From NCBI GenBank assembly GCA_964551445.1, contig CAZKCG010000007.1, positions 1 to 64,000 of the forward strand: DNA of 64,000 nucleotides. The letters run 5' to 3'. The stretch comes from DAOPXV01 sp964551445. GTDB taxonomy: Bacteria > Muiribacteriota > UBA9980. Made by a program: the position numbers and the translations under genes. Position 1 is the first letter of the stretch; the number at the start of each line of letters is the position of its first letter. Shown here in pieces: positions 34,872 to 44,300 of this stretch. The notes under the pieces were generated by a model that made no database searches, had not been told where the DNA came from, and saw only the letters and a list, made by a program, of their open reading frames with translations.

Positions 34872-36752
34872 ATGGCTGATATAAAGATACTCGACGAAAT
34901 GACCGTATGCAAGATAGCGGCGGGCGAAGTGATACTCTCTCCCGCCTTCGTGATAAAGGAGCTCGTTGAAAATTCCATCGACGCGGGTTCGGGCGAGATA
35001 GTGATCGAACTAAAAGGCGGCGGCCTTTCAAAGATATCGGTATCCGATGACGGCTCGGGAATGACCCGCGACGAGATGCTCATGGCGCTGGAACATCACG
35101 CCACTTCAAAACTCAGGGACGTGAACGATCTAAAAAAAATAGCGACCTACGGCTTCCGCGGCGAAGCACTGCCGTCTATTGTTTCGATCTCGAACGCCGA
35201 GATCATTTCGTCTAACGACAGCGAAAAACCCGCGGTTTGCGTCAGGATCGAAGGCGGCGTCATTAAAAGCGTTCAACCCGCGGCCTCTACGCGCGGAACC
35301 AAGATATTCATAAAAAACCTTTTTTTCAATACCCCCGTAAGAAAAAAATTCCTGAAATCTGAAAGTTATGAAACGGCCCTCGTCACCGAAACCGTCACAA
35401 GATACGCTCTGGCGCATCCCGAGATCAAATTCTCGCTTTTCATAAACGACCGGGAGTCTTTTTCAACAAGAGCGAACTCGGGCACGCTGAGCGTAATTAA
35501 CGATATTTTTTCAGGCGGTATCGCCGATAACCTTATAGAAAAGAGCTTTACCGGCGCGGACGCGAAATTCGGGAATATTTCAATAAAAGCATATTTCTCT
35601 CCGCCGCATATTTCAAAACCCGGAAACCGCTATCAGTATTTTTTCGTCAACGGGCGCCCGTTCAAAAATAAAAGCGTCACGCACGCCGTGATGGAAGCAT
35701 ATAAAAAACATCTCAATCCAAGGCAATATCCGGTCCTTTTCATGTTTATAAGCATGGACCAGCAGTTCGTCGACGTGAACATCCACCCGACCAAAACAGA
35801 GGTCGCTTTCGCCGGCGAATTCGCAATACATGACATGATCTTCAAAATGACGGCCGACGCCCTTTCTAATTTGCGCGTCATGCCTTCGGCCGGATTCGAA
35901 CGCCATGAAGAAGACGGCGTCCCCGTTTTTTACGGTTTTAAAAAAACGCCTGATGAAAAACCTCGCGAACAAGATGACGCTCGCTTTGACGAAGAAAAAA
36001 ACTTTTCACAGGGCGAACTCTCTCTTACCGAATCGTCACACCTCATGGCCGGGCTTGGCAGGGAACATTCTTCCCATTCTTCAATGCCTCTAAAAACGAC
36101 ACAGGAGCCCCGCCAGGCGTTCGAAAAGACCGCGGACGATAAAACGCCGGCGGAAACGGAAAAATCCTTTTTATCGGGCGCCGCGCGAATATTAGGGCAG
36201 GCCTTTAACGCCTTCATTATTATCGAGGACGCGGACAAACTTCTCATAATCGATCAGCACGTCGCCGCTGAAAAAGTCCTTTATGAAAAAATTTTAAGTT
36301 CGCTGCTTACTAAAAAATTCAATTCACAGTCTCTTCTGATACCGCACATTTATGATCTGACGCCGCATGAATTTCAAATGGTTTCGGGAAATCACGAGCT
36401 TTTTGAAAAATACGGATTCGACGTTGAAATATTTTCAAATAATTCCATAGCGGTAAGGGCCGTTCCGGATTTCATCGAACCGGAAGCTGAAAAAGAGCTT
36501 ATATTCGAAATAATCACGGCCAGTTCGACCGGCGGTTTCAAATATGACGAGCAATTCTGCAAAGATCTCGCCGCCATGATGTCCTGCAAGGGCGCCGTAA
36601 AAGCCGGGAAACCCCTGAATGAAGAAACTATGAGGATGCTCGTATCCGACCTTTTAAAGTGTGACAACCCTTATTTCTGCCCTCACGGCCGGCCCGTTAT
36701 AATGAAAATGCCGCTTTCTGATATCCTTCAGAAATTTAAAAGAAGCCTTTAA
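34872..36752 (+). CDS. mutL: DNA mismatch repair protein MutL, endonuclease type
   Basis: GHKL ATPase that links MutS recognition to strand incision. N-terminal ATP site: ELVENSIDAGS, DDGSGM, GFRGEALPSI and GTKIFIKNLFFNTPVR. A variable linker covers about 335-430. The C-terminal domain has DQHVAAEKVLYE (residues 461-472), matching the endonuclease motif DQHA-x2-E-x4-E with Val for Ala, plus SCKGAVKAG and CPHGRP zinc-site motifs. This marks a nicking MutL of the MutH-less type. The start at 34872 (AAGGAAA upstream) gives 627 residues; the frame stays open to 34776 inside tsaD but without a ribosome site. Confidence 0.96.
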   Translation: MADIKILDEMTVCKIAAGEVILSPAFVIKELVENSIDAGSGEIVIELKGGGLSKISVSDDGSGMTRDEMLMALEHHATSKLRDVNDLKKIATYGFRGEALPSIVSISNAEIISSNDSEKPAVCVRIEGGVIKSVQPAASTRGTKIFIKNLFFNTPVRKKFLKSESYETALVTETVTRYALAHPEIKFSLFINDRESFSTRANSGTLSVINDIFSGGIADNLIEKSFTGADAKFGNISIKAYFSPPHISKPGNRYQYFFVNGRPFKNKSVTHAVMEAYKKHLNPRQYPVLFMFISMDQQFVDVNIHPTKTEVAFAGEFAIHDMIFKMTADALSNLRVMPSAGFERHEEDGVPVFYGFKKTPDEKPREQDDARFDEEKNFSQGELSLTESSHLMAGLGREHSSHSSMPLKTTQEPRQAFEKTADDKTPAETEKSFLSGAARILGQAFNAFIIIEDADKLLIIDQHVAAEKVLYEKILSSLLTKKFNSQSLLIPHIYDLTPHEFQMVSGNHELFEKYGFDVEIFSNNSIAVRAVPDFIEPEAEKELIFEIITASSTGGFKYDEQFCKDLAAMMSCKGAVKAGKPLNEETMRMLVSDLLKCDNPYFCPHGRPVIMKMPLSDILQKFKRSL

Positions 36753-36806
36753 CGAAAACGCCCGGAATTAATAAAACTCATATTTTTTGGCGCTCATTAA
36801 AATCGC

Positions 36807-36835
36807 TTGACAAACACGACGATTTTTGTTAAATT
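36807..36835 (+). promoter_or_regulatory. Promoter of the Rrf2 regulator gene
   Basis: TTGACA (36807-36812), 17-base spacer, TAAATT (36830-36835). A 6-base inverted repeat, ACCAGG (36885-36890) / CCTGGT (36908-36913), lies in the leader and might be an operator or a hairpin. Confidence 0.65.
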
Positions 36836-36946
36836 TAACTATCGCATTTACCAGTGTTGTCAATTTTATAAGATCAAATTTCAAACCAGGTTTAACTAAA
36901 GATCGGTCCTGGTCATATTTTTATATATCAAGAGAGTGTGATTACT

Positions 36947-37384
36947 ATGCAGCTTACAAGAGGTTCGGAATACGCGATTCGCGCCATTTTGGATCTGGCG
37001 TCAAAACCTGACGAGACCAAGATACAACTCAAAGAGATAGCGGCCAGAATGGAGATCCCCGAAGATTTTCTCGCCAAGATATTTCAGATATTGAACCGCA
37101 CTGGCATCGTTAAATCTTTTCGCGGAACCAAGGGCGGCTACACTCTTGCCAAAGCTCCTGAACACATCACTCTAAAAGACATCATTAGCGCGGTTGACGG
37201 CCCTATCAAGCTTAACAAATGCATAGACGCCATGTGTATCGACGACGTTAAATGCAATTACACCGCTCAGTGCCCCGTCCACGACGTATGGCAGGAAGCG
37301 CAGGATTCACTTTTAAATATTTTACATAAAGCGAATTTTAAAGTTCTCGCGGAGAACCTTGCCATAAAAAAAGCCGCTAAATAA
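36947..37384 (+). CDS. Rrf2 family regulator with IscR-type Fe-S ligands
   Basis: Winged-helix transcription factor of the Rrf2 family (146 residues). The N-terminal HTH starts MQLTRGSEYAIRAILDLA and includes FLAKIFQILNRTGIVKSFRGTKGGY-type wing residues. The cluster region has C97-x5-C103-x5-C109-x2-H112, exactly the IscR ligand spacing, plus an extra C92. A 2Fe-2S sensor of iron-sulfur or redox state is therefore likely. The start at 36947 follows AGAGAG; a GTG at 36938 is possible. No isc or suf genes are adjacent, so targets are unknown. Confidence 0.9.
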   Translation: MQLTRGSEYAIRAILDLASKPDETKIQLKEIAARMEIPEDFLAKIFQILNRTGIVKSFRGTKGGYTLAKAPEHITLKDIISAVDGPIKLNKCIDAMCIDDVKCNYTAQCPVHDVWQEAQDSLLNILHKANFKVLAENLAIKKAAK

Positions 37385-37429
37385 GATCCAATGGAACAGC
37401 CATAGCAAATTAATAGATCAATAAAGAAC

Positions 37430-37461
37430 GGCAGGGGTTATTTTAGCCCCTGCCATTTGTT
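37430..37461 (+). terminator. Terminator of the Rrf2 gene
   Basis: GGCAGGGG (37430-37437) pairs with CCCCTGCC (37447-37454), followed by ATTTGTTTA. The stem sits 43 bases past the stop codon. Confidence 0.8.
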
Positions 37462-37476
37462 TAGGAAAATTCAGTT

Positions 37477-38151
37477 ATGAAACAAGATAAAAAACGCAAC
37501 TCGTGTTTTTCAAAATTAAACGATCTGTATCTCAAGGTTTTAAATATTAACCGCGGGATGTTAGACGGCAGGTCCTCCGAATTTCTGGCCAGAAACTGCC
37601 AGGACCGCGAAGTAGCATTGTTTTTCTCCGCCTTAGATATAACTCTCATAGTTTTAATGGACAGGATCCGTCAGATCAAGCTCGAGATCTTCGAAAACAT
37701 ACCTCAGGTCCAGAAAATGTTCGCGGCGGACCGTGAAGTGCGCGAAAAACTTTCCGAACTCATATACGAATATATTTTCTCGGGGCTCTCGATCTGCTTT
37801 CTGGACAGCATCATTAAAAACGGCGGAAAAGTTTACCGCCTCGACGCCACGATAACTCCGGAAGTAGTGTGGGACATATTTTCTCAAAAAACCTCCGGAT
37901 TCAAGATCCCGGACATGCACGAATTCTTATACGAAGACGAAAATTCCGATATATCCTCAATGTTCAAACTCATGTTCGATTCGATGTACGACCGGCTTAA
38001 ACTTCAAATTCCATCTTTTTACGCATTGAAAGACAGTCTGAACATACTGGCGAAGGAGCTCATCGAAAAATCGCTCGTCGAAGGAATGCTCGTTTTCAGA
38101 TCCTACGAAGAAGCGGTATCGCAAATAACGGATATGAGAATTAACAGCTGA
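37477..38151 (+). CDS. Hypothetical cytoplasmic protein upstream of GT4
   Basis: A 224-residue, mainly alpha-helical, soluble protein. No family recognised. It has no signal peptide, no membrane segment and no metal or nucleotide motif. A central block (ALDITLIVLMDRIRQIKLEIFENI) and a C-terminal helix (LNILAKELIEKSLVEGMLVF) are amphipathic. The TGA overlaps the ATG of the glycosyltransferase (TGATG), so the two are coupled and probably serve one process, such as sugar decoration of a surface component (inference). Confidence 0.65.
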   Translation: MKQDKKRNSCFSKLNDLYLKVLNINRGMLDGRSSEFLARNCQDREVALFFSALDITLIVLMDRIRQIKLEIFENIPQVQKMFAADREVREKLSELIYEYIFSGLSICFLDSIIKNGGKVYRLDATITPEVVWDIFSQKTSGFKIPDMHEFLYEDENSDISSMFKLMFDSMYDRLKLQIPSFYALKDSLNILAKELIEKSLVEGMLVFRSYEEAVSQITDMRINS

Positions 38152-39227
38152 TGGGAATAAAAATTCTTCAAATTATAAACAGGCCCGCGATAACGGGCGG
38201 AATGGAACGCTACGCGCTCGATCTTTCGAGGTCCCTGAAAAAAAGGGGGCACGATGTTTTTATGGCGGTGCGCGCGGGGACCGACATAGCTTCCGCGGCC
38301 GACGAGGCCGGCATTAAAAGAATTCCAATAACGCGCGGCGGAGCGGTCCAGCCTTATAACGTATTTTCGATAACGCGCGCGCTTCTGGCCGAAAAATTCG
38401 ACATACTTCACGCTCACACCGGAAACGACTACTGGCCGCCGCTTCTCGCAAAATGGTTCACTTCCAGCCGGAATTCGCGCGTCTTCGTTACGCGCCATAT
38501 TCTGTCTCCGCCGCGCGGCTTCTCGGCGCGGTTTTATTTTCAGAACGTGGATACGGTGTGCGTTTCAGACTCGGTGCTGCAAAAGATGAAAGGTTTTTCC
38601 GCTCCGGGATCGCCGCTTCATCTTGTATATCCGGGCATAGACCTTGAAAGGTTCACCCCCGAAAGATACGAGCCGGCGGTCAGGCGCTCGTTCAAAATAC
38701 CGGACGGGGAGTTCGTCATCGGCACCATGCACAAATGGTTCTCAAAAAACTCCGCCATAATCGAAAGACTGCTCGAAGATTTTCAGGAAATTAAAATATT
38801 GATCGCGGGCGAATTAAAACCCCATGAGATCGCGCAGGTTAAAAATCTTAAAAATACCGAAAGAATTTTTTTGACCGGAATAATCAAAAACATGCCGGAA
38901 TTCTACCGTTCGTGCGATCTTTTCCTGTTCCCGAGCTTCGACGAGGCCTTCGGCATGGTAGTCGCAGAGGCCATGCTGATGGGACTTCCGGTCCTTACTG
39001 CCGCAAGCGGAGGAGCTTCGGAAATATTCAATGAAGGCGAATGCGGATACAAAATAGACGCTGACCGGCCGGACCTTTATTCAAAGGCTTTCGAAAAAAT
39101 ATATAAAGACACGGAGTTCCGGCTAAAGTTATCCGGAAACGCCAGGAAAAAAGGCAAAGAGTTCAGCATCGAAAAAATGGCATCGGACATTGAAAGCCTT
39201 TATTTTAAAGCGCTTGACAGAAAATAA
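38151..39227 (+). CDS. GT4 family glycosyltransferase
   Basis: GT-B fold retaining glycosyltransferase of 358 residues. The N-terminal acceptor domain begins ILQIINRPAITGGMERYALDL, with the usual glycine-rich GGMER turn. The donor domain contains FLTGIIKNMPEFYRSCDLFLFPS and the E-x7-E motif EAFGMVVAEAMLMGLPV. It should transfer a sugar from a nucleotide sugar in lipopolysaccharide, exopolysaccharide or glycoprotein synthesis. Substrate unknown. It starts within the stop codon of the preceding gene and ends at a bidirectional terminator. Confidence 0.9.
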   Translation: MGIKILQIINRPAITGGMERYALDLSRSLKKRGHDVFMAVRAGTDIASAADEAGIKRIPITRGGAVQPYNVFSITRALLAEKFDILHAHTGNDYWPPLLAKWFTSSRNSRVFVTRHILSPPRGFSARFYFQNVDTVCVSDSVLQKMKGFSAPGSPLHLVYPGIDLERFTPERYEPAVRRSFKIPDGEFVIGTMHKWFSKNSAIIERLLEDFQEIKILIAGELKPHEIAQVKNLKNTERIFLTGIIKNMPEFYRSCDLFLFPSFDEAFGMVVAEAMLMGLPVLTAASGGASEIFNEGECGYKIDADRPDLYSKAFEKIYKDTEFRLKLSGNARKKGKEFSIEKMASDIESLYFKALDRK

Positions 39228-39254
39228 AAAACCGGCCGCGAAGCCGGTTTTTTT
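39226..39254. terminator. Bidirectional terminator between GT4 gene and pilQ
   Basis: AAAAAACCGGC (39226-39236) pairs with GCCGGTTTTTT (39243-39253) around CGCGAA. A-run on one side and T-run on the other let it serve the converging genes on both strands. Confidence 0.88.
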
Positions 39255-39283
39255 ATCGATGAACTTATCCGTTTATTTTCTTA

Positions 39284-41341
39284 TTAATACTGAAAGCTGC
39301 TCGACACGACCTCGTTCACGCCGTCGCTCTTTTCATCCGCGCGCGGCATATCAAAAGGCGTTATATGAGGCGTTATAAGCATTATCATTTCGGTTTCGAC
39401 ATGAGTTTTAGAATTATGCGTGAAAAGTTTTCCTAAACGGGGAATGTCGCCAAGAAATGGCACCTTGACGGTCTGTGAGCGCTCCTCCTGTTTTATGATG
39501 CCGCCGAAAACAGCCGTGTTATTATCTTTAAGTCTTACCATGGTCTTGGTGTTGCGCGTTCCCATGTGTATCTGGCCGTCTTCCGTGATATCTAAAAGCG
39601 ATGAAACATCTACGTTCAGGTCAATGGTGACTTCCGTGTCTGAATGGATTTTTGGAATTATGTTAAGCGATATGCCTATCGACGTCATCGTATATTTTTT
39701 CACCGGCAGATAGGTGACCGGGGCTTGCTGAGTCACACCGTTCACAGTGGTCGTAGTTGGAATAGTGAACGTCGGGAGTGTTGACCCGGCCAATCCGCTT
39801 GTTCCACTCGTCGTTCCACCCGGTGTCCCGCTCGTTCCATTGCTCGTGTTTGTAACCGTGCTACTCAAGGAAGTTCCATTTGGAGCCATTATGTAGTCAA
39901 ACGAAGGCACCGGCACCTGTTCGCCTATCAGCGTCGACGCTCTTTTGCCGTCAACGACAAGCAGTCTTGGGCTCGCCAGCACCTTGGCCTTGTTCTGATT
40001 TTCTAAAAATTCCATCGTGGCGCTTATATTTTCAACCTTGAGGCTTTTTGTTATATCGGCGAAACCGAGCGATGAAATACTCTTAATGCCAAGCCGTGAG
40101 AGACTGTCGCGGCCGATCTCGACAAGCTTGACTTCAATGTCGACCTGTCTTATGCCCTGATCTATTTTCACCAGAAGGTCTTCAAGTGTTTTTATATTCC
40201 TTGGAGTGTCGAACGCTAAAAGGCTGTTCGTCCGATCGTCATAGCTGAAATTTCTCACATTTAAAATACCGCTCAATTCAGGAGATTTGGTTATTATGCT
40301 TATTACTTCCGAAGGAGTCGAATTTTTAAGATTGAAAACTTTTCTTATTTTTTTAGCATAGGTCTTTTCGTTGCTTTTAGAGGTTATAACATAAGAACTG
40401 TCGTCTAACTTCACAAGGACATAATCATACATATTAGCCAGAAGCTTTATCGCGTCAATTATCTTCATTTTATGCACGTAAAAACTTACTTTTCTCAGAG
40501 CATCGACATCTTTGTCGAGCACAAGATTTATATTAGCCATCTCTGATATTGATTCTGCTATTTCGTGAAAAGTGAGTTCATGGAATTTCAACGCCACTTC
40601 GAGATTTTCTGAATTCGTCCTGCCTGTTATCGTTATAGAATCATCTTCAACCGTATAATTAAAACCGTTATATTTAAAAACGCCTTCTAAAACTTCATAC
40701 AGCGTGCCCTGAGAATGCGCGGTAAGACTTCCGGAAGCGCTGTTTTTTATTATAACGTTAAGTTTGGTGCCGGCCGCGAATTTTTTAACTACCTCTTCCA
40801 CCGGAAGATTCTCAAAATGAAATTCATATTTTGAAGCGTCATTGGTCAGGATATCGCTGTATTTTTTTCTCGTTTCCGGTTCGGCCCTGCCCATGCCCCT
40901 GGCATTGTTAACGGAACTTGCGTTATCTCTGATCTTTTTGAAAAAATGAAGATAGATCTCGTTTCCGCCCTTGTACACTTTGTAGTCCACGGCTTTTTCA
41001 AGTATGAACGTGGCGCGGCTTACTTTCGGGCTGTCCTTTATCCTGTTCATCTGAAGCACGTTGACCCCGCCTTTCTGGATCGTTACAAGGTCTCCGCCCT
41101 TCACGTCGAACTGGGTGTTCAAAAAATCACAGATGACCGCCGCGCCGTTCGCGTCATTGCGCACGTCAACGTCGGTGAATTTTATGGGTTCGTTGCTCGT
41201 GAACGCGACCCTCACATAATCCGCCGTCTCGCTGACGCCGACCTTCGTTATCGTGTCGAACGGCGCCGCGAATGATACGGCGCAGAAAACGGACATGATT
41301 AAAATCATTGCAATCAAAGAGATATTTCTTTTTTTTCTCAT
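39284..41341 (-). CDS. pilQ: Type IV pilus secretin PilQ
   Basis: Outer-membrane channel through which type IV pili pass. Signal peptide 1-26 (ends VSFAA). An AMIN domain for peptidoglycan binding lies at about 28-130, a secretin/TonB short N-terminal (STN) domain near 195-250 (FENLPVEEVVKKFA), then N-domains (VISIITKSPEL). The C-terminal secretin domain spans about 420-670 (VEVKLVEIGRDSLSRLGIK, VLASPRLLVVDGKRA, GTSLS.., VPFLGDIPRLGKLF). A Gly/Ser/Thr-rich insert around 510-545 replaces part of the gate. GTGAGG sets the start at 41341, giving 685 residues. Last gene of the operon with pilC and the gene at 42601. Confidence 0.93.
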   Translation of the reverse strand: MRKKRNISLIAMILIMSVFCAVSFAAPFDTITKVGVSETADYVRVAFTSNEPIKFTDVDVRNDANGAAVICDFLNTQFDVKGGDLVTIQKGGVNVLQMNRIKDSPKVSRATFILEKAVDYKVYKGGNEIYLHFFKKIRDNASSVNNARGMGRAEPETRKKYSDILTNDASKYEFHFENLPVEEVVKKFAAGTKLNVIIKNSASGSLTAHSQGTLYEVLEGVFKYNGFNYTVEDDSITITGRTNSENLEVALKFHELTFHEIAESISEMANINLVLDKDVDALRKVSFYVHKMKIIDAIKLLANMYDYVLVKLDDSSYVITSKSNEKTYAKKIRKVFNLKNSTPSEVISIITKSPELSGILNVRNFSYDDRTNSLLAFDTPRNIKTLEDLLVKIDQGIRQVDIEVKLVEIGRDSLSRLGIKSISSLGFADITKSLKVENISATMEFLENQNKAKVLASPRLLVVDGKRASTLIGEQVPVPSFDYIMAPNGTSLSSTVTNTSNGTSGTPGGTTSGTSGLAGSTLPTFTIPTTTTVNGVTQQAPVTYLPVKKYTMTSIGISLNIIPKIHSDTEVTIDLNVDVSSLLDITEDGQIHMGTRNTKTMVRLKDNNTAVFGGIIKQEERSQTVKVPFLGDIPRLGKLFTHNSKTHVETEMIMLITPHITPFDMPRADEKSDGVNEVVSSSFQY

Positions 41342-41370
41342 TCTGACCTCACTTTTATTTTTAAATATTT

Positions 41371-42582
41371 TCAAACTTTGATGAGACGCGACATTGAAAG
41401 AACCGGCAAATACGCGGCAAAAAGAACCATGCCGACTATGAACGCGAGCGCGACTATTATTAAAGGCTCCATTATCCTTAAAAACGTGGAAGTAGCGTAA
41501 TCTAATTCTCTTTCGTTGAAATCGACTATAGTTTCAAGCATTTCGTAAAGCGTATTCGATTTTTCGCCTACCCTCAGCATACTTACCGTAAATGTCGGCA
41601 AATATTTACTTTTTTTGAAAGCGTCGTAGATGGAAGTTCCGTTTTCTATATCGGTACATACATAGTTCAATTCATCCATAAGAGCTAGATTTTCAACCGT
41701 CGCCGCGGATTCTTTCAATGAATTAAGGAACGTATAGCCTGAAAAAAACAACATATTCAAACTCTTTATGAACTGAGTGAAATTATATTGAATGATGAGC
41801 ATCCCCATTATAGGGGTCCTCATAAGCATCCTGTCGATGATCTTTTTTCCCGGCCGGGTAGAATAAACTTCCATGAAAAAAGTTATGACAAGAAATATCC
41901 CGCCCAGGATCATCCAGAAATAAGTTCTCGAAAAATTACCTATCGCCAGCAGCACCTGCGTGGGCATAGGAAGCTCACCGCCCATGGAACTGTATATTTC
42001 TTCGAATCTCGGAACTAAAAGCGTTACGACGTAGGTAACGAGAATGAATATAAAAAACAGCAAAAACACAGGATAACTGAGCGCGTCGCGCAATTTTCTT
42101 CTGAATTCGATCGTCTTTTCAAGATAATCGGTTATACGCATAAAACTTTCATATAATTTTCCCGAAAGTTCTCCCACTCTTATCAGGTCGACAAAAAGTT
42201 TCGGAACGTGTTTTTTATGGGCCAAAAAAGCGACATGCAGCGGCGTACCGCCCTCAACCTGATGACAGACATCCCTTATGATCTTTTTAAGAAGCCTGTT
42301 CTTCGACTCCGCTTCAAGTATTCCAAGCGCTTCAAGCAGGTTGACATTTCCCTTTATCAGCACCGCGAAATATCTTGAAAATTTAGCCATATCGCCTAGG
42401 CTTATCGTCGTAAACAGCATTATATCGCTTAAGAAAGAACCTTCGCTCTTTACGTCTATGGAAATAACATCGAGGTCCTGTTTTGAAAGATCCGCAATGG
42501 CCGTGGCTTTGCTGGCGGCGTATATAACGTCGTCAACTATTATATTCCGGTTGTTTTTGGCTTTATATTCAAATATTGGCAT
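41371..42582 (-). CDS. pilC: Type IV pilus inner-membrane platform protein PilC
   Basis: GspF/PilC family polytopic membrane protein that couples the assembly ATPase to pilin extraction. There are two T2SSF domains (about 65-190 and 270-395). The repeats show FSRYFAVLIKGNVNLLEALGIL and FIKSLNMLFFSGYTFLNSLK, each followed by G-x-S/T-L-x-E/F and membrane helices. Residues 1-60 form the short N-terminal domain (FEYKAKNNRNIIVD). The 403-residue length is canonical. It lies 29 bases upstream of pilQ. The ATPases PilB/PilT and PilMNO are not in this window. Confidence 0.92.
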   Translation of the reverse strand: MPIFEYKAKNNRNIIVDDVIYAASKATAIADLSKQDLDVISIDVKSEGSFLSDIMLFTTISLGDMAKFSRYFAVLIKGNVNLLEALGILEAESKNRLLKKIIRDVCHQVEGGTPLHVAFLAHKKHVPKLFVDLIRVGELSGKLYESFMRITDYLEKTIEFRRKLRDALSYPVFLLFFIFILVTYVVTLLVPRFEEIYSSMGGELPMPTQVLLAIGNFSRTYFWMILGGIFLVITFFMEVYSTRPGKKIIDRMLMRTPIMGMLIIQYNFTQFIKSLNMLFFSGYTFLNSLKESAATVENLALMDELNYVCTDIENGTSIYDAFKKSKYLPTFTVSMLRVGEKSNTLYEMLETIVDFNERELDYATSTFLRIMEPLIIVALAFIVGMVLFAAYLPVLSMSRLIKV

Positions 42583-42600
42583 TTACTTTTTGATCGCCTT

Positions 42601-43962
42601 TTATTTTATGCCCGGGAACTCGTCGGCGAGTTCAACCGTGAAGTTTACGCTTTCCTGGTTTACGGAAACGGATTTTTCAGCTTTCTGATAGCCTTTCTGC
42701 TCTACGATCATGCTATAATAATCGAACGGGAGCGACGTTATCGAGAAATTTCCGAATGAGTCCGTCACCACGATCCTGTCGGCGATCTGAACGCGAGCGC
42801 CATAAACGGCCTTGCCGGTTTCTTTTTCTAAAACAGTGCCGCTTATATTTCCGGTTTTTTCTTCAGGTGAAATAGCTATATCGTTTTTAACGCTTACTTC
42901 AGCGACGGTTACCTTGCCCTTATATAAACCGTATTTCCCGGCGATGACCGTAACGTCGGCGAATCCGAGAGGAAGCCCTTCGATACTGTAATATCCTTCT
43001 TTGTTCGTTTTACCGTTCTTAGATCCTATAACGACCGTGGCATTGGATATGGGTTCGTGAGTTTTGGCATTTCTAACCTTTCCATACATAGATGAATACT
43101 TTTGATTGTATTTGGTGTATTCTACGGCGGCGTTTCTTTCAACGCCGTTATGGCTCACAAGATTCGTTTCGCGCGAACCCGGCATTAAAAGTATCTTAAG
43201 CTTATTGCGGCCGGATCCGATCTTTATTGCGCTTTCATAAGCCGTGTGGTTCGGCGATTCGGCGCGCACGGTGACCTGGGCTTTTGTTATCGTTCTTGAA
43301 ATGAATTCGCCGTTCGCGTCCGAAAAATAAACTTCGTCGTCCACCGATATTTTAGCGCGGGAGATCGGAACGCCTGATATCATATCGATGACCTTTCCCG
43401 CGACGAATACATTGTTTTTATCAGAGCTTAAGGCCGCGAAGGTTTTTTTCACGCCGTCGGTTTTATCTTTACGCGCCGCGTACGCGCTCTCTTCGAGCGT
43501 CGGAACGGAAACGGGCTTCGCGCCCGAAAGCGTCATCGAGTCATCGCCCGGTTCAGTTTTGGCCGGAGCCGTTTTTTTCTTGGGGACGCTCGCGCCTAAA
43601 TATCCGATGCGGCCGGTCTTAGGACGCAGCTTTATATTGAACGAATTTTCGCCTCTCGCTATGGAAACGGATTCGTTATAGTTATCGAAGTCCTTATGTT
43701 TCACTTCGACGATAACGCGGCCCACGATAAGATTCGAGGCGCTGAATTTCCCGTCTTTTCCGGTTTTTGTCACACGGTCGCGAACCGTCACCACGGCGCC
43801 GGAAACGGCGTCGGATGTCGCTTCGTCGCATACGAAGCCTTCAAGCGAGGCGGATCCGATAATTTGCGCCATAACGACCGGCGGGAAAAAAACCATCATA
43901 GCGGCTAATGCCATTAAAAACAGGTGACTTTTGAATAAAATAGAGGTTTTTGAAATTTTCAT
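42601..43962 (-). CDS. Exported protein with repeated carboxypeptidase-regulatory-like domains
   Basis: A 453-residue exported protein with a signal peptide 1-32 (ends PPVVMAQ). Four CarboxypepD_reg-like beta-sandwich units follow: LEGFVCDEATSDAVSGAVVTV, VAGKVIDMISGVPISRAKISV, MYGKVRNAKTHEPISNATVVI and ISGTVLEKETGKAVYGARVQI, each with a DG/NG-x-F/Y turn. Such domains bind proteins or carbohydrate at the cell surface. It is the first gene of the pilC-pilQ operon (18 bases before pilC), so it may be an accessory or surface-exposed pilus component. No catalytic carboxypeptidase motif is present. Confidence 0.85.
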   Translation of the reverse strand: MKISKTSILFKSHLFLMALAAMMVFFPPVVMAQIIGSASLEGFVCDEATSDAVSGAVVTVRDRVTKTGKDGKFSASNLIVGRVIVEVKHKDFDNYNESVSIARGENSFNIKLRPKTGRIGYLGASVPKKKTAPAKTEPGDDSMTLSGAKPVSVPTLEESAYAARKDKTDGVKKTFAALSSDKNNVFVAGKVIDMISGVPISRAKISVDDEVYFSDANGEFISRTITKAQVTVRAESPNHTAYESAIKIGSGRNKLKILLMPGSRETNLVSHNGVERNAAVEYTKYNQKYSSMYGKVRNAKTHEPISNATVVIGSKNGKTNKEGYYSIEGLPLGFADVTVIAGKYGLYKGKVTVAEVSVKNDIAISPEEKTGNISGTVLEKETGKAVYGARVQIADRIVVTDSFGNFSITSLPFDYYSMIVEQKGYQKAEKSVSVNQESVNFTVELADEFPGIK

Positions 43963-44066
43963 AGTCTCTTTTTCCTTTTTATGAAATTAATAAAATATTG
44001 CCGTTAACATATTATGATAAAACTTATTTTAACTATCGGTATGAAAAAGAATTTGTTTAAGACATT

Positions 44067-44095
44067 TATATATAGCTCTAAATACATACCTTCAA
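44067..44095 (-). promoter_or_regulatory. Candidate promoter of the pilC-pilQ operon
   Basis: On the minus strand: TTGAAG (44095-44090), 17-base spacer, TATATA (44072-44067). It would give a leader of about 100 bases. Confidence 0.4.
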
Positions 44096-44181
44096 AAGCT
44101 TTTTTAAAAACGGCCGGCATCTCGTTTGAACAACTTCGGATAAACCGGCGGTCAATTATAAAAAAATTATAAAAATTTATA

Positions 44182-44211
44182 TTGGCTTTTTTCGTGTTTT
44201 TGTGTTAAAAT
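44182..44211 (+). promoter_or_regulatory. Candidate promoter of the ferredoxin gene
   Basis: TTGGCT (44182-44187), 18-base spacer, TAAAAT (44206-44211). The -10 matches the class seen elsewhere in the window; the -35 is weak. Confidence 0.42.
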
Positions 44212-44300
44212 TTTCGCAATGCTTTCAGAATAAAAGCGGTTTATTTTAATAAAACCGGTTTTGTCCGGAAACAAAAAGAATTATCTAGGAGGCCAAAAAG

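Larger units (their letters stand above)
43963..44300. other. Divergent intergenic region, pilus operon / ferredoxin
   Basis: 338 AT-rich bases without a gene. It contains candidate promoters for the minus-strand pilus operon (44067-44095) and for the ferredoxin gene (44182-44211). Confidence 0.55.
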
